Positions 63,651-64,000 of a DNA stretch of 64,000 nt are shown here, one piece after another. How positions within the stretch are numbered: position 1 is the first letter of the stretch; each line of letters opens with the position of its first letter. The notes below the pieces were generated by a model. The model worked only from the letters and a program-made list of their open reading frames with translations, was not told the DNA's origin and made no database searches. The position numbers and the translations under genes are program-made. The DNA is from Tundrisphaera sp051175315 (lineage in GTDB: Bacteria > Planctomycetota > Planctomycetia > Isosphaerales > Isosphaeraceae). Location of the stretch: contig NZ_CP195100.1 in NCBI RefSeq assembly GCF_051175315.1, positions 4,774,001-4,838,000 on the forward strand, given 5' to 3'.

Positions 63651-64000
63651 ATGAGCATCGGCGGGGTCATCCTCTGCGGCGGCCGGGCCCGGCGGATGGG
63701 GAACGACAAGGCCAGCCTCCGGTTCGGCCCCGAGATGTTGCTCCAGAGGGTCGTCCGCCTGGTCGCCGCGTCGGCCGGGCCGATCGTGGTGGTCGCCGCC
63801 GCCGCCCAGGATCTGCCCCCGCTGCCTCGCGGTGTCCGGGTCGTCCGCGACCCCGTCCCCGACCTCGGCCCTTTGCCGGGCCTGGCGGCGGGATGCCGGG
63901 CCCTGCCGCCCGAAACCTCCCTGGCCTATGCCACCGGCACCGACGCCCCGTTCCTCCATCCGGGCTGGATCGAGCATCTGGCCGCCCTGATCGGCGACCG
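63651..64000 (+). CDS. mobA: Molybdenum cofactor guanylyltransferase MobA, N-terminal part
   Basis: The gene runs off the right edge, leaving 116 residues. The N-terminal nucleotidyltransferase motif ILCGGRARRMGNDKASLRFG is the GTP-binding LxGGxSxRMGxDK signature of MobA. Later RDPVPDLGPLPGLAAGCRAL and ATGTDAPFLHPGWIEHL include the Asp that binds the metal with the nucleotide. MobA attaches GMP to molybdopterin. The start ATG is three bases after the stop of the HutX gene. Confidence 0.85.
   Translation, partial: MSIGGVILCGGRARRMGNDKASLRFGPEMLLQRVVRLVAASAGPIVVVAAAAQDLPPLPRGVRVVRDPVPDLGPLPGLAAGCRALPPETSLAYATGTDAPFLHPGWIEHLAALIGD

Overview
The window is very GC-rich DNA with strongly GC-biased third codon positions. 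Its gene content is characteristic of Planctomycetota: two pairs of PSCyt1/DUF1549/DUF1553 cytochrome-type genes with DUF1501 genes, two DUF1559 pseudopilin-like genes, and many large secreted proteins. The organism is most likely an Isosphaeraceae-type planctomycete; that family-level placement is inference from gene families and codon bias, not from a marker gene.

Layout. 1-8.8 kb: the tail of a HerA/DUF87-type ATPase gene, then two PSCyt1 + DUF1501 gene pairs facing each other tail to tail. 9-16.8 kb: a DUF1559 protein, an acetamidase/formamidase-zinc metalloprotease fusion, and a prolyl-oligopeptidase-like (DPP IV) protein with an extra C-terminal HExxH domain. 17-23.9 kb: an unrecognised lipoprotein of 1084 residues and a large CarboxypepD_reg-repeat protein. 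23.9-24.7 kb: a decayed integrase gene beside a tRNA-Glu(CTC) gene that has a clear promoter and terminator. 24.7-27.1 kb: an alpha/beta hydrolase, a small protein and an HTTM-like membrane protein.

27.3-42.0 kb is a complete-looking Tad (tight adherence, Flp pilus) locus in two convergent arms. The plus arm carries two nearly identical Flp pilins, the prepilin peptidase, an unusually long CpaB/RcpC, TadZ, TadA, TadB and TadC. The minus arm starts from the secretin and runs through an OmpA-like protein, a TPR lipoprotein, two TadE-like pseudopilins and two TadG-like proteins with beta-rich tails. The arms meet at a perfect palindrome that contains both stop codons. The expected machine is TadA-driven and TadB/TadC-platformed. 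It would export Flp subunits processed by the CpaA peptidase through the RcpA/CpaC secretin, with CpaB gating and TadE/TadG minor pilins.

42.3-50.0 kb: a zinc-ribbon membrane protein, a secreted esterase, a RelE/ParE-type toxin-antitoxin pair, an unrecognised gene, an ROK sugar kinase, and an orphan GTPase-associated protein 1 (GAP1-N2 type) homologue. 50.5-64 kb: a DUF1559 protein with a small lipoprotein, RecQ, a multi-pass GT-C-like membrane protein, a DJ-1/PfpI (isonitrile hydratase-like) protein, a zinc-ribbon protein, CinA, an HNH endonuclease, a nucleotide-sugar epimerase, a SUKH protein, a HutX/ChuX-like heme protein and the start of MobA.

The most unusual items are the two multi-domain protease fusions, the orphan GAP1 protein, the triplicated CpaB/RcpC domain, and a short DNA word encoding Glu-Thr-Lys-Pro-Thr that recurs in linkers of unrelated proteins. 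I did not find a defence island, CRISPR array or intact mobile element.
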